Positions 45,975-53,510 of a stretch of 64,000 bases of DNA are shown piece by piece; positions within the stretch are counted from its first letter, which is position 1; each line of letters opens with the position of its first letter. Below the pieces are notes generated by a model, which was not told where the DNA came from, did no database searches, and was given only the letters and a program-made list of their open reading frames with translations. This stretch comes from Catonella morbi ATCC 51271 (GTDB lineage Bacteria; Bacillota; Clostridia; Lachnospirales; Lachnospiraceae), in the NCBI RefSeq assembly GCF_000160035.2, contig NZ_KI535369.1, positions 63,733-127,732 on the forward strand, in the 5' to 3' direction. The translations under genes and the position numbers were made by a program.

Positions 45975-47201
45975 TTACATCTTATACTCGGCAGCATTGA
46001 TTACCTGAGTATCTTTTAACTCATTTAGAAAAGAGCCAAATATACCCCCATCTTTTTCATCCTCGCCACCTTCCTGTTCCTGCCTTGGTGCACCTATCAT
46101 AGCAACATCCTCTGCAATAACACCCACAGCTTCTTCCTGCTCCTTCGTGCAGACAACCACAGCGCAATCTGAAATATGCAGCTTCTCTATGATATCTTCA
46201 GCACTTAGTTCTTTTGAGAGTCTTACAGTGGCACAATCTTCAACCTGTATACCTTTCGGATACTTTTTTAAGACTGCGGTATCAATCTTGACCATAGGAC
46301 GATCTGTAATATAACCCAGCTCCGGATCAATCACTTTCAACCTGGTATATACACTGTCAATTTCGTCAAAAACATCTTCTAACTCTTTATCAACACTGAC
46401 TGTACCATCTGCAAACAGATATTCCAAAGAGGCAAGTGCTTCCGATTCCTGAATAGAAACATTACCACAAACACAGAGCTTTGTTCCGTATTTCCTGATA
46501 GTTTTGGTTTTGAGTTCCACATCATCATTAATTAGCCTCGTACCGTCAGGAACCTGTACAATATCAGATTCTTCATCAAATATTGGTATCAGTTTAGTTA
46601 GCAGACTTTCTACGATAACGATTTTCTTTGCAGCAAACTTTAGTTTCTTCTCAATCATCTTTTCCGTATCTATTCCGGAATCGAGAAAGAAAAGGTTTCC
46701 CGAGCAGTAGTAGAGGGGATTTGATGCCCTTGAAAGAAAGAGATTATCTATTTCTGTATTAGCTTTTATGATGGTTGCACCATCCGGATAGCACTCGATC
46801 TTGCCATTTACCTGAATATTTGAGAAGCAGCCTTCATAGCTCTTAGGTACCAGAGCTTTTCCGTTTACCATGATACGATAATAGCTTTTTACCGCCTCTT
46901 TACTGCCATCGGTAATGACTAACTTTCCGTTAACCATCAGGAAGATGCCGGTTCCATCAGCGTCCGCACCAATCTCACCCTTACCGTTGATACTTTTCAC
47001 TGTAACATCCTGATTGTCCGGAATTTCCAGGACATTTGATACATTCATAGTCACCGGATATCTGTTAAGCAATTCTTTTGAACGTTCACCTATAATCAGA
47101 GTTGCCGCATTGATGGTAATATTTTCATATCCTGCAAGACTATCTTCTGTTACGCCTCTTGCATCACAGGTTGCTACATTGATTACTTTGTTTTTTTTCA
47201 T
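45975..47201 (-). CDS. Uncharacterised repetitive protein encoded with an ECF sigma factor
   Basis: 408 residues, acidic, with no signal peptide or membrane segment. A VNGK motif recurs (MVNGKLVITD, MVNGKALVPK, QVNGKIECYP), with related units SINGKGEIGAD and VCGNVSIQES at intervals of about 25-30 residues. This suggests a beta-solenoid of the bactofilin kind. The C-terminal tail is Gln/Glu/Gly-rich. It starts 15 bases after the stop of the sigma factor gene, so it may be its regulator or a structural target of the same stimulus. No classical anti-sigma domain is visible. Family not recognised. Confidence 0.6.
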   Translation of the reverse strand: MKKNKVINVATCDARGVTEDSLAGYENITINAATLIIGERSKELLNRYPVTMNVSNVLEIPDNQDVTVKSINGKGEIGADADGTGIFLMVNGKLVITDGSKEAVKSYYRIMVNGKALVPKSYEGCFSNIQVNGKIECYPDGATIIKANTEIDNLFLSRASNPLYYCSGNLFFLDSGIDTEKMIEKKLKFAAKKIVIVESLLTKLIPIFDEESDIVQVPDGTRLINDDVELKTKTIRKYGTKLCVCGNVSIQESEALASLEYLFADGTVSVDKELEDVFDEIDSVYTRLKVIDPELGYITDRPMVKIDTAVLKKYPKGIQVEDCATVRLSKELSAEDIIEKLHISDCAVVVCTKEQEEAVGVIAEDVAMIGAPRQEQEGGEDEKDGGIFGSFLNELKDTQVINAAEYKM

Positions 47202-47216
47202 AATATTTGTCCTCCG

Positions 47217-47672
47217 TTATTCGCTCATTTTTTTACTTAGAAGTTTTCTTGCACGGCTCAATGCCGCCCGTACTCCTGATGGTGAAAGCCCATATTCTTC
47301 TGCGAGTTCTTTTGATGTGTAACCCTCAAAGTATCGCCTGATAAATAGCCCGGACAGATCCGGTGGCAGAGAGGAAAGGATAATGGCAGTTTCAACTTCT
47401 GAAAATCCACCGTCTGTTTCTTCCTCACCCCATATAAGGTATTTCTTTTCTATTGTCCGTCTGCGACAGGCATCATAGAACAGATTTCTTGCCACCTTAT
47501 ATAACCAGGCTCTTCGTTCTTTCTCGCCAAGTTCCTCCAGAAGATTCAGATTGGAAAGTGCCTTGATAAATGTCTCCTGCAGCAGATTTTCGGCATCGCT
47601 TATATTTCCGCATATCATACAGCAGTATTTCAAAAGTTCTGTTCTATATACAGTATATAGTTTTGCAATCAT
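47217..47672 (-). CDS. ECF-type RNA polymerase sigma factor
   Basis: 151 residues from the ATG at 47672, preceded by GGAGGGTGCT; the frame extends further upstream without a start signal. Region 2 is visible (LLKYCCMICGNISDAENLLQETFIKALSNLNLLEE ... RAWLYKVARNLFYDACRR) and region 4 (LPPDLSGLFIRRYFEGYTSKELAEEYGLSPSGVRAALSRARKLL). It is followed directly by the VNGK-repeat gene rather than by a membrane anti-sigma factor, which is unusual for the class. Its target promoter was not identified. Confidence 0.9.
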   Translation of the reverse strand: MIAKLYTVYRTELLKYCCMICGNISDAENLLQETFIKALSNLNLLEELGEKERRAWLYKVARNLFYDACRRRTIEKKYLIWGEEETDGGFSEVETAIILSSLPPDLSGLFIRRYFEGYTSKELAEEYGLSPSGVRAALSRARKLLSKKMSE

Positions 47673-47846
47673 AGCACCCTCCTTTCCTTTAGCTTTCACT
47701 TTTATAACGTTTGAGAACAGTAAAGTGTTTTTAGCATTTTGAAAAATATTAAAAAAGTGCATGCTCAGACAAATAAAAACCCAAATGCTGTCAGGCAGTT
47801 GGATTCTTATCTTAGGTAATTACGGTTTTTTAGTAAAGTTAAACTA

Positions 47847-47890
47847 TTTTATGTAATAGGAAATTTCTCTGAAATTCCTATTACATAAAA
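47847..47890. terminator. Large bidirectional terminator
   Basis: TTTTATGTAATAGGA (47847-47861) pairs with TCCTATTACATAAAA (47876-47890), extended inward by AAATTTC/GAAAT. Adjacent A and T runs make it work on both strands. It lies between the sigma factor promoter region and the sirtuin gene end. Confidence 0.8.
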
Positions 47891-47933
47891 AATCTCTCCG
47901 AGGGATACACAGCTAGCGGCAGGGAAGTTTGCC

Positions 47934-48884
47934 TTACGGCACCGCTCGCGAAGTGTGTGCTTGCACACACTTTTTAAATATTGCCCCAATATCTCCATAT
48001 ATACATATGCTTCTGTCTTCAATCTCTTTTGGGCAGAATGCTTCTCCGTAATTTATACAGGCATACACAGCCTTATTATTATTCTTAACCAGCTGCCAAA
48101 AAGGATATTTAATTATAACCGGAGTGTTTGCGCCAACTCCAAGTTCCAGGTATAATATATGCCTTCCTTTGTGACTATTCAAAAAATCATTATAAGACTT
48201 GCAAGCTCTATGCCACCCGTCATCTTCAACAAAGGAAGAATCCGCGCGAAGATTTGTGGTCATATCAGAACCATCATCAGGACATTTTGGAATAAGTTCT
48301 GTAGGAATACGCATAGAGATATTTTTATTTTCAGGCACCGAAAAAACTCCGGCTTCATTTTTAACAAAGCCCTGTGCTTCCATTGCTTTTATAACCCATT
48401 CCTCATTGTCATAAGTCTTTTGTATCGCAGGATTTACACTTTGAAACAATCCGTAATCTCCCTGAGTATAAAACAACCTTTTCTTGTCAAAGCCTGCTTT
48501 CTGAAATTGGTGGTCTACATTTGTAGTAAGCACAAAGTAATCTTTATCTTTTACAAGAGAAAGCAAGTTCTTATACACAGGCACCGGCGATTCCACATAG
48601 CGGTTAAAATAAATATGTCTTGCCCACCAGCCCCATTTTGTTTCTGCATCCGGAAATGGATAAAATCCGCCTGAGTACATATCGCTGATTCCATATTTTC
48701 TTGCAAAATCAAAGAAATACTTTTCAAATCTTTCACCGCTGTAAGTAAACCCCGCTGATGTAGAAAGTCCTGCTCCTGCTCCGATCACTACAGCATCGGC
48801 AGATTCCAGCTCGGACTTTAATCTTGAAATCTGTTCTTCACTTGTTCCTCTTCCCTGCGACATACGCTCTGTGAAATAGCTCAT
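47934..48884 (-). CDS. Class M sirtuin (SirTM), macrodomain-linked ADP-ribosyltransferase
   Basis: 316 residues. NAD-binding motif GAGAGLSTSAGF is present and the catalytic region reads LTTNVDHQFQKAGF...FYTQGDYG. In deacetylase sirtuins the second element has a catalytic His; here it is Gln, as in the SirTM group of staphylococci and streptococci, where an Asn and a Gln support protein mono-ADP-ribosylation. A CPDD motif replaces the full four-Cys zinc site. SirTM genes normally adjoin a macrodomain gene, a GcvH-like target and a lipoate ligase. Only the macrodomain gene is found here, 1.4 kb upstream, and a 60-base macrodomain remnant overlaps the start codon (TAATG). Confidence 0.85.
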   Translation of the reverse strand: MSYFTERMSQGRGTSEEQISRLKSELESADAVVIGAGAGLSTSAGFTYSGERFEKYFFDFARKYGISDMYSGGFYPFPDAETKWGWWARHIYFNRYVESPVPVYKNLLSLVKDKDYFVLTTNVDHQFQKAGFDKKRLFYTQGDYGLFQSVNPAIQKTYDNEEWVIKAMEAQGFVKNEAGVFSVPENKNISMRIPTELIPKCPDDGSDMTTNLRADSSFVEDDGWHRACKSYNDFLNSHKGRHILYLELGVGANTPVIIKYPFWQLVKNNNKAVYACINYGEAFCPKEIEDRSICIYGDIGAIFKKCVQAHTSRAVP

Positions 48885-48945
48885 TATATCAACTCCTTAT
48901 AATATCCCTTGTCTTCGTCCTTAAACACATTGAAAATCACCCTAA
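48884..48945 (-). pseudogene. 3' remnant of a macrodomain gene
   Basis: Read on the - strand, this stretch encodes RVIFNVFKDEDKGYYKELI and then a stop that overlaps the sirtuin ATG as TAATG. The first 11-12 residues match the C-terminus of the intact macrodomain protein at 50265-51095 (DRVIFNVFKDEDKDIYS). At DNA level 48901-48943 and 50310-50351 differ at only a few positions, in the same orientation. Confidence 0.8.
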
Positions 48946-48951
48946 TCAAAA

Positions 48952-49419
48952 TTAATCCTTTATATAATAAACTATATCCATTTTATCATTTATTTTTTCA
49001 AGATCTCCTACTCTTTTATATCCTAACTTTTCATACAGATAGCAATTACCCTTTTCCTGAAAGATGGTATCAAGCTTCCAGTTATTTTCCCCATGAATAC
49101 TTTCTATTTCAGAAAAGGCTTTTTGTGCTATACCTTTATTACGATATTGTTCCATTATAAAAATAGGTGCAACTCTCTTTCTGCTTCCATCTTTCTTATC
49201 AACTACTCTAACAGCACCGGTAATACTTTCATCCACATAAATATAATAGAAAAAAGTATAATCTTGAAGCAGTTTATCTTCAATCTTCTCTTTTGTTTCA
49301 GCTCCCGGGCTTGTTTCAAAATCTCGATATTTTTCTAATAAACTTTTGAAAGCATTGATTTGCATTTTCCATAATTTTTCCGTTTCATGGGTATCTATTC
49401 TCACTAATTCTATATTCAT
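48952..49419 (-). CDS. GNAT family acetyltransferase
   Basis: 155 residues from the ATG at 49419 (GGAGATACCCT upstream). The GNAT fold is visible: ESITGAVRVVDKK, then the acetyl-CoA loop region FIMEQYRNKGIAQKAFSEIE and the C-terminal strand GNCYLYEKLGYKRVGDLEKINDKMDIVYYIKD. The acceptor is unknown. It follows the PIN gene by 16 bases and precedes the macrodomain remnant, so it lies inside the block that separates the macrodomain and sirtuin genes. Confidence 0.88.
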   Translation of the reverse strand: MNIELVRIDTHETEKLWKMQINAFKSLLEKYRDFETSPGAETKEKIEDKLLQDYTFFYYIYVDESITGAVRVVDKKDGSRKRVAPIFIMEQYRNKGIAQKAFSEIESIHGENNWKLDTIFQEKGNCYLYEKLGYKRVGDLEKINDKMDIVYYIKD

Positions 49420-49435
49420 AGGGTATCTCCAATGC

Positions 49436-49840
49436 TTAAATTTCATTCACAAACTCTGTTGCAGCCATAATCTTAGGATTAAATATTCCCGACTCAATAA
49501 AATCTTTATCTCCTGTAAGCAATATATCTACACCGGCACTAATTGCCGCCCTAAGAATCGGTCTGTCATTTATATCTCGTATTTTTGATTCAAGTTCCTG
49601 TTCTTCAATAGGTGTAGGAACAATTTTAAGTGTTAGCAATGCCAAAGATAAAAAGCTCTCTAATGCCTGTATTTTAGTCGGGAATTTTCGATTAAATATG
49701 CGACGCATTTCATCAATATTTTGCTCACAAATCATTCCATGATTGGGGTAGCTTACCGCTTTTACAAAAGCCTGATAAGGAATTCCGTTATTGCTAAGAG
49801 CTGCAGAAATCAATATGTTAGTATCAATAAGAACTTTCAT
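49436..49840 (-). CDS. PIN domain toxin-like ribonuclease (COG1569 type)
   Basis: 134 residues. The PIN acidic residues are in place: D6 (VLIDTNILISA), a Glu in the middle (NIDEMRRIF), and the Asp pair in RDINDRPILRAAISAGVDILLTGDKDF. The start overlaps the stop of the AbrB-like antitoxin gene (TAATG), as in type II toxin-antitoxin pairs. It would cleave RNA when freed from its partner. Confidence 0.9.
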   Translation of the reverse strand: MKVLIDTNILISAALSNNGIPYQAFVKAVSYPNHGMICEQNIDEMRRIFNRKFPTKIQALESFLSLALLTLKIVPTPIEEQELESKIRDINDRPILRAAISAGVDILLTGDKDFIESGIFNPKIMAATEFVNEI

Positions 49841-50112
49841 TAGTCCACACTTTCTGTACGGATTTCCTTAACCATATCCATAACCGCTTCGTCAGAGTCA
49901 AGTCCTGTTTTTTCTGCTTCGCCGGTCATTTGTGTCTGTAATATCTGCATAGCGTATACAGCAGAATTAATAAGGCGCACGTTCCCGTTCTCAACAATAA
50001 AAGTTATCCTGTCACCACAGGAAACTCCAAGAATCTCTCGGATATCCTTTGGAATTGTGACCTGTCCCTTAGACATAACCTTTGCATTATCAATAAATGT
50101 ATTATTAACCAT
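49840..50112 (-). CDS. AbrB/MazE-type antitoxin
   Basis: About 90 residues from the second ATG (50112), since GGAGG lies just upstream of it and inside the earlier possible start at 50127. The swapped-hairpin DNA-binding domain is clear: KVMSKGQVTIPKDIREILGVSCGDRITFIVENGNVRLI. The acidic C-terminus should bind the PIN toxin. A near-perfect palindrome lies just upstream and is the likely autoregulatory operator. Confidence 0.92.
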   Translation of the reverse strand: MVNNTFIDNAKVMSKGQVTIPKDIREILGVSCGDRITFIVENGNVRLINSAVYAMQILQTQMTGEAEKTGLDSDEAVMDMVKEIRTESVD

Positions 50113-50130
50113 TTGTGTTACCTCCATTTT

Positions 50131-50172
50131 TAATATAATAAAAGTAGGAATTTCCCTACTTTTATTATATTA
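50131..50172. promoter_or_regulatory. Palindromic operator upstream of the antitoxin gene
   Basis: Perfect 18-bp arms (50131-50148 and 50155-50172) with a six-base centre, 18 bases before the start codon. It is the right place for autorepression by the AbrB-like protein; it could also act as a terminator for the macrodomain gene. Confidence 0.7.
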
Positions 50173-50264
50173 GATTCTACTTAATAATGCAATTATTTTT
50201 ATAAAAACTATAATGCTTATTCATATCTCAATACTAACTAATAATACATTCTAAAGCTCTACAA

Positions 50265-51095
50265 TTATATCTTTGTTAATTTTTCGTATTCCGATAAAAT
50301 TCTACTGTAAATATCCTTGTCCTCATCCTTAAACACATTGAAAATTACTCTGTCTATCTTACCCGGATTCTCTGTGAGCCATTGTTTTACGGTTTCTACG
50401 GCCATCTCTGCCGCTCTTTTATTCGGAAAACTGAACACTCCTGTTGAAATGCAGCAAAACGCCACTGTTTTAAGCCCGTTTTCTCTGCACAGGTCTAAAG
50501 TATTCTTATAACAGTCTGCAAGCAGCTTTTCATGCTTGGCTGTAAGTATTCCGTTCACAATCGGACCGACTATATGGATAATTTTTTTGGCGGGTAGATT
50601 GTAAGCGTCTGTAAGCAGAGGGATTGCTGTGGGCTGCTCATAATTGCTTCCATACTTATTTCTGAGAATTTTCATCTGCCTGTCACATTCATTTCGCAGC
50701 TGAACACCTGCAAACGTGTGGATGCAATTATCAATACAGGTATGCATCGGGATAAAACAACCAAGCATCTGCGAATTGGCGGCATTTACGATGGCATCCA
50801 CCGCAAGTCTTGTGATATCGCCCTGCCAGATGGACACATTATCTTTTATTGCAGGTATTTCCGAAAGCTCTACTACGCCATTTTCTCTGATACGTTCCCT
50901 CAAATATTCATCCTGAACACGTAGCACTGCTTCGTCCATCAGATGCGGCATACGTATATTCATCAGTGAACGCAGGATGCGCTGTTTCCCGCTTGTATCT
51001 ATCGGTATCTGCAGATCTTTATATTTATCAGAATCTGCTTTAAACTGTTCTACCAGATAGTCAAGCATCTGTTCCTGAGTTATTTTCTCATTCAT
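50265..51095 (-). CDS. Macrodomain protein, SirTM-linked (protein-ADP-ribose hydrolase)
   Basis: 276 residues from the ATG at 51095; GAAGGTAATCTT precedes it. A helical N-terminal extension of about 90 residues comes first, then the macrodomain: WQGDITRLAVDAIVNAANSQMLGCFIPMHTCIDNCIHTFAGVQLRNECDRQM. Cys and His in GCFIPMHTCIDN fit the zinc-containing macrodomains paired with class M sirtuins, which remove the ADP-ribose that the sirtuin adds. The adenine and phosphate loops (IVGPIV, CCISTGVFSFPNKRAAEMAVETV) are present. Its C-terminus is duplicated as a remnant beside the sirtuin gene. Confidence 0.9.
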   Translation of the reverse strand: MNEKITQEQMLDYLVEQFKADSDKYKDLQIPIDTSGKQRILRSLMNIRMPHLMDEAVLRVQDEYLRERIRENGVVELSEIPAIKDNVSIWQGDITRLAVDAIVNAANSQMLGCFIPMHTCIDNCIHTFAGVQLRNECDRQMKILRNKYGSNYEQPTAIPLLTDAYNLPAKKIIHIVGPIVNGILTAKHEKLLADCYKNTLDLCRENGLKTVAFCCISTGVFSFPNKRAAEMAVETVKQWLTENPGKIDRVIFNVFKDEDKDIYSRILSEYEKLTKI

Positions 51096-51099
51096 AAGA

Positions 51100-51282
51100 T
51101 TACCTTCTTTCCACAGCTTCAACTGATTTGGATGACGGTCTGATACTGCAACACAGGCAGCCTTTATTATCCTCTACAACAGCAATATCAGTACGGAAAA
51201 TATTGCAATATATTCCGTATCCATCTATTAACGGCTGCCATTTCAATACAATCGGACTATCCTCGTTCAGGCAACATTCCAC
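51100..51282 (-). CDS. Small Cys-rich ORF between Rrf2 and macrodomain genes
   Basis: About 60 residues from a GTG at 51282; the frame is open a few codons further, to the Rrf2 stop, without a standard start. It reads ECCLNEDSPIVLKWQPLIDGYGIYCNIFRTDIAVVEDNKGCLCCSIRP. No family is recognised and no ribosome site is convincing. It fills the gap between two operon genes and ends five bases before the macrodomain start, which favours a real, perhaps truncated, gene. Confidence 0.3.
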   Translation of the reverse strand: MECCLNEDSPIVLKWQPLIDGYGIYCNIFRTDIAVVEDNKGCLCCSIRPSSKSVEAVERR

Positions 51283-51304
51283 ACTTTGTTTTAATGTTTT
51301 AATA

Positions 51305-51745
51305 TCAGCCGACTGAACCGGCCGCTTTTCTCACATCTGCCACAACATCTGCCATAGTGATGCAGCTCAGCTCATTTTCCATAATACTCTGTACCCTCTG
51401 CAGTTTCTCATCCATGGCAGAGTGAATATTTCTGCCTACAGGACAGTTGATATTAGGGTTTTCATGGAAGTGGAACAGTCCCTCGTCATCCACACAGTCT
51501 ACAGCCTTATACACATCATAAAATGTAATCTCATCAAGCTCTTTGGCAAGGCTGATACCGCTTTTACCCTGGCTGATTGCAATTATACCTGCTTCTTTCA
51601 GATTACCCATCACATTTCTTACAATGACGGGATTAGCCCCTACGCTTCCCGCCAGAAAGTTACTGGTGACCTTTTCGCTGTCCTTAAAATAATCTATCGC
51701 AGCTATGATATGAGCTGCTATCGTAAATTTACTTGTAATATGCAT
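51305..51745 (-). CDS. Rrf2 family transcriptional regulator
   Basis: 146 residues with the family's winged helix (FLAGSVGANPVIVRNVMGNLKEAGIIAISQGKSGISLAKELDEITFYDVYKAV). Cys occur singly in VDCVDD, NINCPVG and LSCITM, without an IscR-type three-Cys cluster site, so redox or ligand sensing by thiols is more likely. It is a paralogue of the Rrf2 protein at 37502-37942, but its operators differ. It lies between an NAD(P)-binding oxidoreductase and the macrodomain gene on the same strand. Confidence 0.9.
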   Translation of the reverse strand: MHITSKFTIAAHIIAAIDYFKDSEKVTSNFLAGSVGANPVIVRNVMGNLKEAGIIAISQGKSGISLAKELDEITFYDVYKAVDCVDDEGLFHFHENPNINCPVGRNIHSAMDEKLQRVQSIMENELSCITMADVVADVRKAAGSVG

Positions 51746-51760
51746 TGTTTATTCCTCCCA

Positions 51761-51783
51761 CCTGTAATATACATCCTTACAGG
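51761..51783. promoter_or_regulatory. Probable Rrf2 operator: CCTGTAA-N9-TTACAGG
   Basis: Perfect 7-bp arms with a nine-base gap, 15 bases upstream of the Rrf2 start. The TGTAA-N9-TTACA core recurs in the oxidoreductase promoter. A second inverted repeat ATGTC-N6-GACAT follows at 51788-51803. Confidence 0.75.
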
Positions 51784-51820
51784 AAAGATGTCAATGTGGA
51801 CATTACAAGTTATTCCGATA

Positions 51821-52450
51821 TTATTCTCTTACAACACTGATTCTCTGTCTGATATGATTGCCTTTTTCAATTTCGTCAACCATTGCAATGGCATAATCTG
51901 CATAGCTGATTATACTTTCACCTTTGCTGTTAAGCACCAGTTCTTCGCCACCGAGAATATACTTACCGCTACGTTCACCATCAGCCTGAAAATCTCCCGC
52001 AGGGCTGATATATGTCCACTTTACATCATTACGTTCACGAAGCTCGGTGAGAGCCTTTGCCATAGCTGTTGCTAAAGGCTTGAAGGCATCCGGAAAATCC
52101 GGACTGTCAGCAACCTGTGCGCTATGTTCAGGATTCACATAGAGACTGCCTGCACCGCCTACAACAAGAAGGCGGATATCTGTACCGGATAGGATATCGC
52201 AAAGGTGCTTCAGAGATGTGCTATGCTGAGAAAGGGTATCCTCTGTCCATGCTCCGAATGCATCAACTACAGCGTCAAATCCCTTCAAATCCTCTGTGGT
52301 AATATCGAATAAGTCCTTCTTAACATAATTCTTGGCATCGGTATTATTTTCCTTGCGACCAAAAGCTGTAACCTCAAAACCTCTGTTCATAGCCTCGGTG
52401 ATAATCTTTCCTGCTGCTTTGCCATTTGCTGCAATTACTGCTACTTTCAT
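51821..52450 (-). CDS. NAD(P)-binding oxidoreductase (atypical SDR, YwnB-like)
   Basis: 209 residues. The N-terminal nucleotide loop is VAVIAANGKAAGKI, followed by FDAVVDAFGAW, LLVVGGAGSLYV and WTYISPAGDFQADGERSGKYILGGEELVLNSKGESIISYADYAIAMVDEI. This is the NmrA/YwnB group, which binds NAD(P)H and often lacks a catalytic Tyr-Lys pair. Such genes are repeatedly paired with YwnA-like Rrf2 regulators, as here. It is the first gene of the - strand operon. Confidence 0.88.
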   Translation of the reverse strand: MKVAVIAANGKAAGKIITEAMNRGFEVTAFGRKENNTDAKNYVKKDLFDITTEDLKGFDAVVDAFGAWTEDTLSQHSTSLKHLCDILSGTDIRLLVVGGAGSLYVNPEHSAQVADSPDFPDAFKPLATAMAKALTELRERNDVKWTYISPAGDFQADGERSGKYILGGEELVLNSKGESIISYADYAIAMVDEIEKGNHIRQRISVVRE

Positions 52451-52484
52451 AATCTAATCCTCCTTGTAAACTTTGTTTCTAAGC

Positions 52485-52505
52485 TTGTAATGTTTATTGT
52501 TACAA
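52485..52505. promoter_or_regulatory. Probable Rrf2 operator: TTGTAA-N9-TTACAA
   Basis: Perfect 6-bp arms with the same nine-base gap as 51761-51783, four bases downstream of the -10 box. Confidence 0.78.
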
Positions 52506-52509
52506 CCAG

Positions 52510-52538
52510 AGTATAACAGATGACTTTTAACTTGTCAA
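52510..52538 (-). promoter_or_regulatory. Sigma-A promoter of the oxidoreductase operon
   Basis: On the - strand, TTGACA (52538-52533), 17-base spacer, TATACT (52515-52510). Confidence 0.85.
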
Positions 52539-52761
52539 TAGTTTTATTACAAGTTTATTTAATTATTTTTTGATGAATTGAATTATATAATTTTAAGGGC
52601 AATATTAAATCCAAATTTGGCTTAAACTAATACAAAAAAGTACTTATTCAACATTGACTAAGCACTTGATTATGGCAAAACAGAAGAGTGACAGTTACAA
52701 TCATAGTAAAACTATATTTCATATTGTTATTTATAGCATTATATATATGACAATTTTTAAC

Positions 52762-52792
52762 TAATGTAATTTTAATCTTTATATATTATAAT
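52762..52792 (+). promoter_or_regulatory. OmpR-type operator/promoter of the two-component operon
   Basis: TAAT-N7-TAAT-N8-ATTATAAT: two TAAT half-sites 11 bases apart, then a -10 box TATAAT at 52787-52792. The same layout occurs before both small PepSY genes. Confidence 0.75.
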
Positions 52793-52832
52793 CATAGAAG
52801 GGAGAAAATTAATTTATTTACGAGGAGGTTGT

Positions 52833-53510
52833 ATGCGCTTACTTTATGCAGAAGATGAGCCCGATCTTAACAGAATAGTTACAAAGAAGCTTGCCGAGGA
52901 AGGATTCAGCGTAGACAGCTGCTTTGACGGCAGAGAAGCCATTGATAATATACAGTTTACAGACTATGATGTAGCCATCCTTGACATAATGCTGCCACAC
53001 GCAGACGGCTTTGCCATTTTAAAAGAACTTAGGAAGCTTAAGAAGAATACCCCTGTGCTTTTTCTTACAGCAAGGGACTCCATAGAGGACAGGGTGAAAG
53101 GTCTTGACAGCGGTGCAAATGATTATCTGGTTAAGCCGTTTTCTTTTGAGGAACTGCTTGCAAGGATAAGGGTTATGACAAGAGAAAAGCATAATCTATC
53201 TGAAAATATACTGACTATTGCAGATCTCTGCCTTAACCTGTCATCTCACACGGTTACAAGAGACGGAAAGGAGATATCCCTTACAAGCAAAGAATATCAG
53301 CTTCTTGAATATCTTATGTACAACAAGGAAAAGGTATTAAGCCGCGAAAAGATAGAAAATCATATATGGAATTATGATTATGAGGGAGGAACCAATGTCA
53401 TAGACGTGTATATCAGATACCTGAGAAAGAAGATAGATGACGGTTTTGATACAAAGCTCATACATACAGTGCGTGGTGCGGGCTATGTCATCAGGGAGGA
53501 CAAGGATTGA
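52833..53510 (+). CDS. Response regulator, OmpR family
   Basis: 225 residues. The receiver domain has D51 as phosphoacceptor (VAILDIMLPHADG), and the DNA-binding winged helix at the C-terminus ends RKKIDDGFDTKLIHTVRGAGYVI. GAGGAGG precedes the ATG. It overlaps the kinase gene by 4 bases (TTGA). Its own promoter and those of two PepSY genes share a direct-repeat operator of the OmpR kind, so it most likely activates all three. Confidence 0.94.
   Translation: MRLLYAEDEPDLNRIVTKKLAEEGFSVDSCFDGREAIDNIQFTDYDVAILDIMLPHADGFAILKELRKLKKNTPVLFLTARDSIEDRVKGLDSGANDYLVKPFSFEELLARIRVMTREKHNLSENILTIADLCLNLSSHTVTRDGKEISLTSKEYQLLEYLMYNKEKVLSREKIENHIWNYDYEGGTNVIDVYIRYLRKKIDDGFDTKLIHTVRGAGYVIREDKD

Noticed and set aside
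47934-48884. NAD-dependent deacetylase (classical Sir2)
   Set aside because: The catalytic His is replaced by Gln in the TQGDYG segment, as in class M sirtuins, so deacetylation is not expected.
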